Of a stretch of 16,345 bases of DNA, positions 14,531-16,345 are shown piece by piece (within the stretch, counting starts at the first letter, position 1; each line of letters opens with the position of its first letter). Source of the DNA: Fontibacterium sp038145245 (GTDB taxonomy: Bacteria; Pseudomonadota; Alphaproteobacteria; Pelagibacterales; Pelagibacteraceae); contig JAYQPI010000017.1 in assembly GCA_038145245.1 (NCBI GenBank), positions 1 to 16,345 on the forward strand. Reading direction: 5' to 3'. The notes under the pieces were generated by a model. It saw nothing but the letters and a program-made list of their open reading frames with translations. It did not search any database and was not told the DNA's origin. The translations under genes and the position numbers were made by a program.

Positions 14531-16345
14531 TTACTCAACGGTAACAGATTTAGCTAAATTTCTTGGCTTATCTATGTCGTTACCTTTTTTTAAAGCAACA
14601 TAATACGCGAGCAACTGTAAAGGAATATTACTTAAAAAAGGAGAAAGAAATTTATGAATTTTTGGAATTCTAATTTCGGACCAGATATTTTCACTAGTCA
14701 CAACCTCTTCAATATGATCTGAAATTAATAAAATTTTTCCACCACGTGCAATAACTTCCTGCATATTGGAGATTGTTTTTTCATAAAATCTATCTTTAGG
14801 AGCAATAACGATAACCGGCATTCCATTTTCAACTAAAGCTAAAGGACCATGCTTCATTTCTCCAGCTGGATAACCTTCTGCGTGTAGGTAAGTAAGTTCT
14901 TTAAATTTAAGAGCACCTTCCAATGCTATTGGATAAGAAAGTCCTCTGCCCAAAAACATTGAACCTTTAATGTCTATAAAATCCACTGCTAATTCTTCAA
15001 TTATTTTTTTATTATTTAAAATTAATGAAACATTAGAATGAATATTTTCCAAATCTTTAATAATATTCAGATACTCCTCTTCTTTTATTTCATTTCTAAT
15101 TCTTGTAATTTTTAAAATGAATAATAAAAGAACTAAAATCTGTCCTGTGAAAGCTTTTGTAGAAGCAACACCAACTTCTGGTCCGACATGAATTGGTAAT
15201 ACTAAATCTGATAATCTTGATAATGAACTTTCAGTAACATTTACAATTGCACATGTTTTTGCTCCTCTTTTTTTACAAAAATCTAATGCTGCGATCGTAT
15301 CTGCGGTTTCTCCTGATTGAGAAACAAAAATATAAAGTTCATTCTCTTTTATTTTATTATTTCTGTATCTAAATTCTGATGCAACATCTACGCTCACATC
15401 TAGGTTAGTAAATTCTTCAAACCAATACTTCCCAACAATACAAGCATGATATGCTGTACCGCAAGCTATTAGGTTAACTTTTGTAATTCTTTTTGGGTCA
15501 ACTGGAAAGTTGATTATATTGATCTCTTTTCTTATTTTATCTAGATATTCGTTAATACATTTTTTAATAACATCTGGTTGTTCAAAAATTTCTTTGGACA
15601 TAAAATCTTTAAAATTTCCTTTGCTATAACTTCCCTGTTCATTGGCTAATTTATGTATTTTTTTTTCAATTTTTTTTTTATTTTTATCAAAAAATTCAAT
15701 TTTATCTTTTGTTAATACGCATACATCTCCATCATCAAGATAAGAAACCTCTTTTGTCATAGAGTTTAAAGAATAAGAATCTGATCCTATATATTTTTCT
15801 TTATCTGTGTAACCAACAGCAAGGGGACTTCCTCTTCTTGCTCCAACAATTAAATTATTAAATTTTTTAAAAATAATACCTAATGCAAAACTTCCCTCTA
15901 ATTTTTTTAAAGTTTCAAATACAGAGTCTAAATAATTCATCTTTTTTAAATTCTCTGTAATAAGATGAGTTACAACCTCAGTATCTGTTTGAGATTTAAA
16001 AATATGCCCTTTTTCTATTAGTTCTTTTTTAATAATTGCTGAATTTTCAATAATTCCATTATGAACAACTGATACTTCCTCTGAAGAATGTGGATGAGCA
16101 TTTGCTTGATTTGGAACTCCATGAGTAGCCCAGCGAACATGTCCAATTCCAACATTTCCAGACAATGAAGTTTTTTTAGTTAATTTTTCTAAATCCGAAA
16201 CTTTACCTGCGCACTTATTTTCTAATATTTCTCCATTATAAATTACTGAAATTCCAGCAGAGTCGTAGCCTCGATATTCGAGTTTTTTTAATGATTCTAA
16301 AATTTCTTTAGAAATATCTTTATAACTGGCAATACCAATAATACC
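14531..16345 (-). CDS. glmS: Glutamine-fructose-6-phosphate aminotransferase (5' end cut by window edge)
   Basis: Makes glucosamine 6-phosphate from fructose 6-phosphate and glutamine, the first step to UDP-GlcNAc for peptidoglycan and lipid A. The reading frame is open to the window edge, and the first residues seen are GIIGIASYKD, so only the initiator Met and the catalytic Cys (the family begins MCGIxG) should be missing. The 604 residues present plus these two make 606, against 609 in E. coli. The glutaminase domain shows EYRGYDSAG and HVRWATHG with Arg73 and His77 in full-length numbering. Two SIS isomerase domains follow, with GTAYHACIVGKYW, SQSGETADT, ASTKAFTGQ and LEGALKFKELTYLHAEGYPA. 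The C-terminus DKPRNLAKSVTVE includes the sugar-ring-opening Lys (601). No glmS ribozyme can be judged because upstream DNA is absent. Confidence 0.96.
   Translation of the reverse strand, partial: GIIGIASYKDISKEILESLKKLEYRGYDSAGISVIYNGEILENKCAGKVSDLEKLTKKTSLSGNVGIGHVRWATHGVPNQANAHPHSSEEVSVVHNGIIENSAIIKKELIEKGHIFKSQTDTEVVTHLITENLKKMNYLDSVFETLKKLEGSFALGIIFKKFNNLIVGARRGSPLAVGYTDKEKYIGSDSYSLNSMTKEVSYLDDGDVCVLTKDKIEFFDKNKKKIEKKIHKLANEQGSYSKGNFKDFMSKEIFEQPDVIKKCINEYLDKIRKEINIINFPVDPKRITKVNLIACGTAYHACIVGKYWFEEFTNLDVSVDVASEFRYRNNKIKENELYIFVSQSGETADTIAALDFCKKRGAKTCAIVNVTESSLSRLSDLVLPIHVGPEVGVASTKAFTGQILVLLLFILKITRIRNEIKEEEYLNIIKDLENIHSNVSLILNNKKIIEELAVDFIDIKGSMFLGRGLSYPIALEGALKFKELTYLHAEGYPAGEMKHGPLALVENGMPVIVIAPKDRFYEKTISNMQEVIARGGKILLISDHIEEVVTSENIWSEIRIPKIHKFLSPFLSNIPLQLLAYYVALKKGNDIDKPRNLAKSVTVE

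Noticed and set aside
1..16345. A novel defence, mobile or biosynthetic system
   Set aside because: Every gene matches a familiar core family in its usual length, with no repeats, integrase, toxin-antitoxin pair or unknown gene; I see no undescribed system here.

Overview
The window reads as ordinary core genome of a streamlined, strongly AT-rich alphaproteobacterium, most likely SAR11 (Pelagibacterales). This is inferred from the base composition (roughly 30% G+C by eye, not counted), the Lys/Asn/Ile-rich proteins, the near absence of intergenic DNA (about 224 of 16345 bases lie outside the calls) and the gene content and order, which match my memory of SAR11 genomes. No database search was possible. 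I see no mobile element, CRISPR array, tRNA, rRNA, prophage or obvious horizontally acquired gene, and no undescribed system.

Left part, plus strand (716-7951): sfsA and map (start/stop overlap), then a purine cluster purB-purC-purS-purQ-purL, then the iron-sulfur/redox pair bolA-grxD. The five pur genes supply SAICAR synthase, adenylosuccinate lyase and all three parts of the three-component FGAM synthase. At the left edge a divergent gene for a molybdopterin-binding-fold (CinA/MoaB-like) protein runs off the window; its start is only 22 bp from that of sfsA.

Right part, minus strand (transcribed from 16345 towards 7956): glmS (lacking only its first two codons), class II DAHP synthase, NH3-dependent NAD synthetase, cysteinyl-tRNA synthetase, citramalate synthase, the tRNA methyltransferase TrmJ, and ribosomal protein S4. 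nadE-cysS-cimA-trmJ overlap end to start and look like one translationally coupled unit. rpsD has its own well-formed sigma-70-type promoter in the 52-bp gap after trmJ. The two strands converge at grxD/rpsD, whose stop codons are 4 bp apart.

Together the genes cover purine synthesis, amino-sugar synthesis for the cell wall, entry to the shikimate pathway, NAD synthesis, a threonine-independent entry to isoleucine, translation (cysS, trmJ, rpsD, map) and Fe-S handling. The main points for a second look are regulatory: the compact junctions, the scarcity of Shine-Dalgarno motifs, the very short rpsD leader, the TTG start of purS, and an all-A/T hairpin at the end of the DAHP synthase gene.
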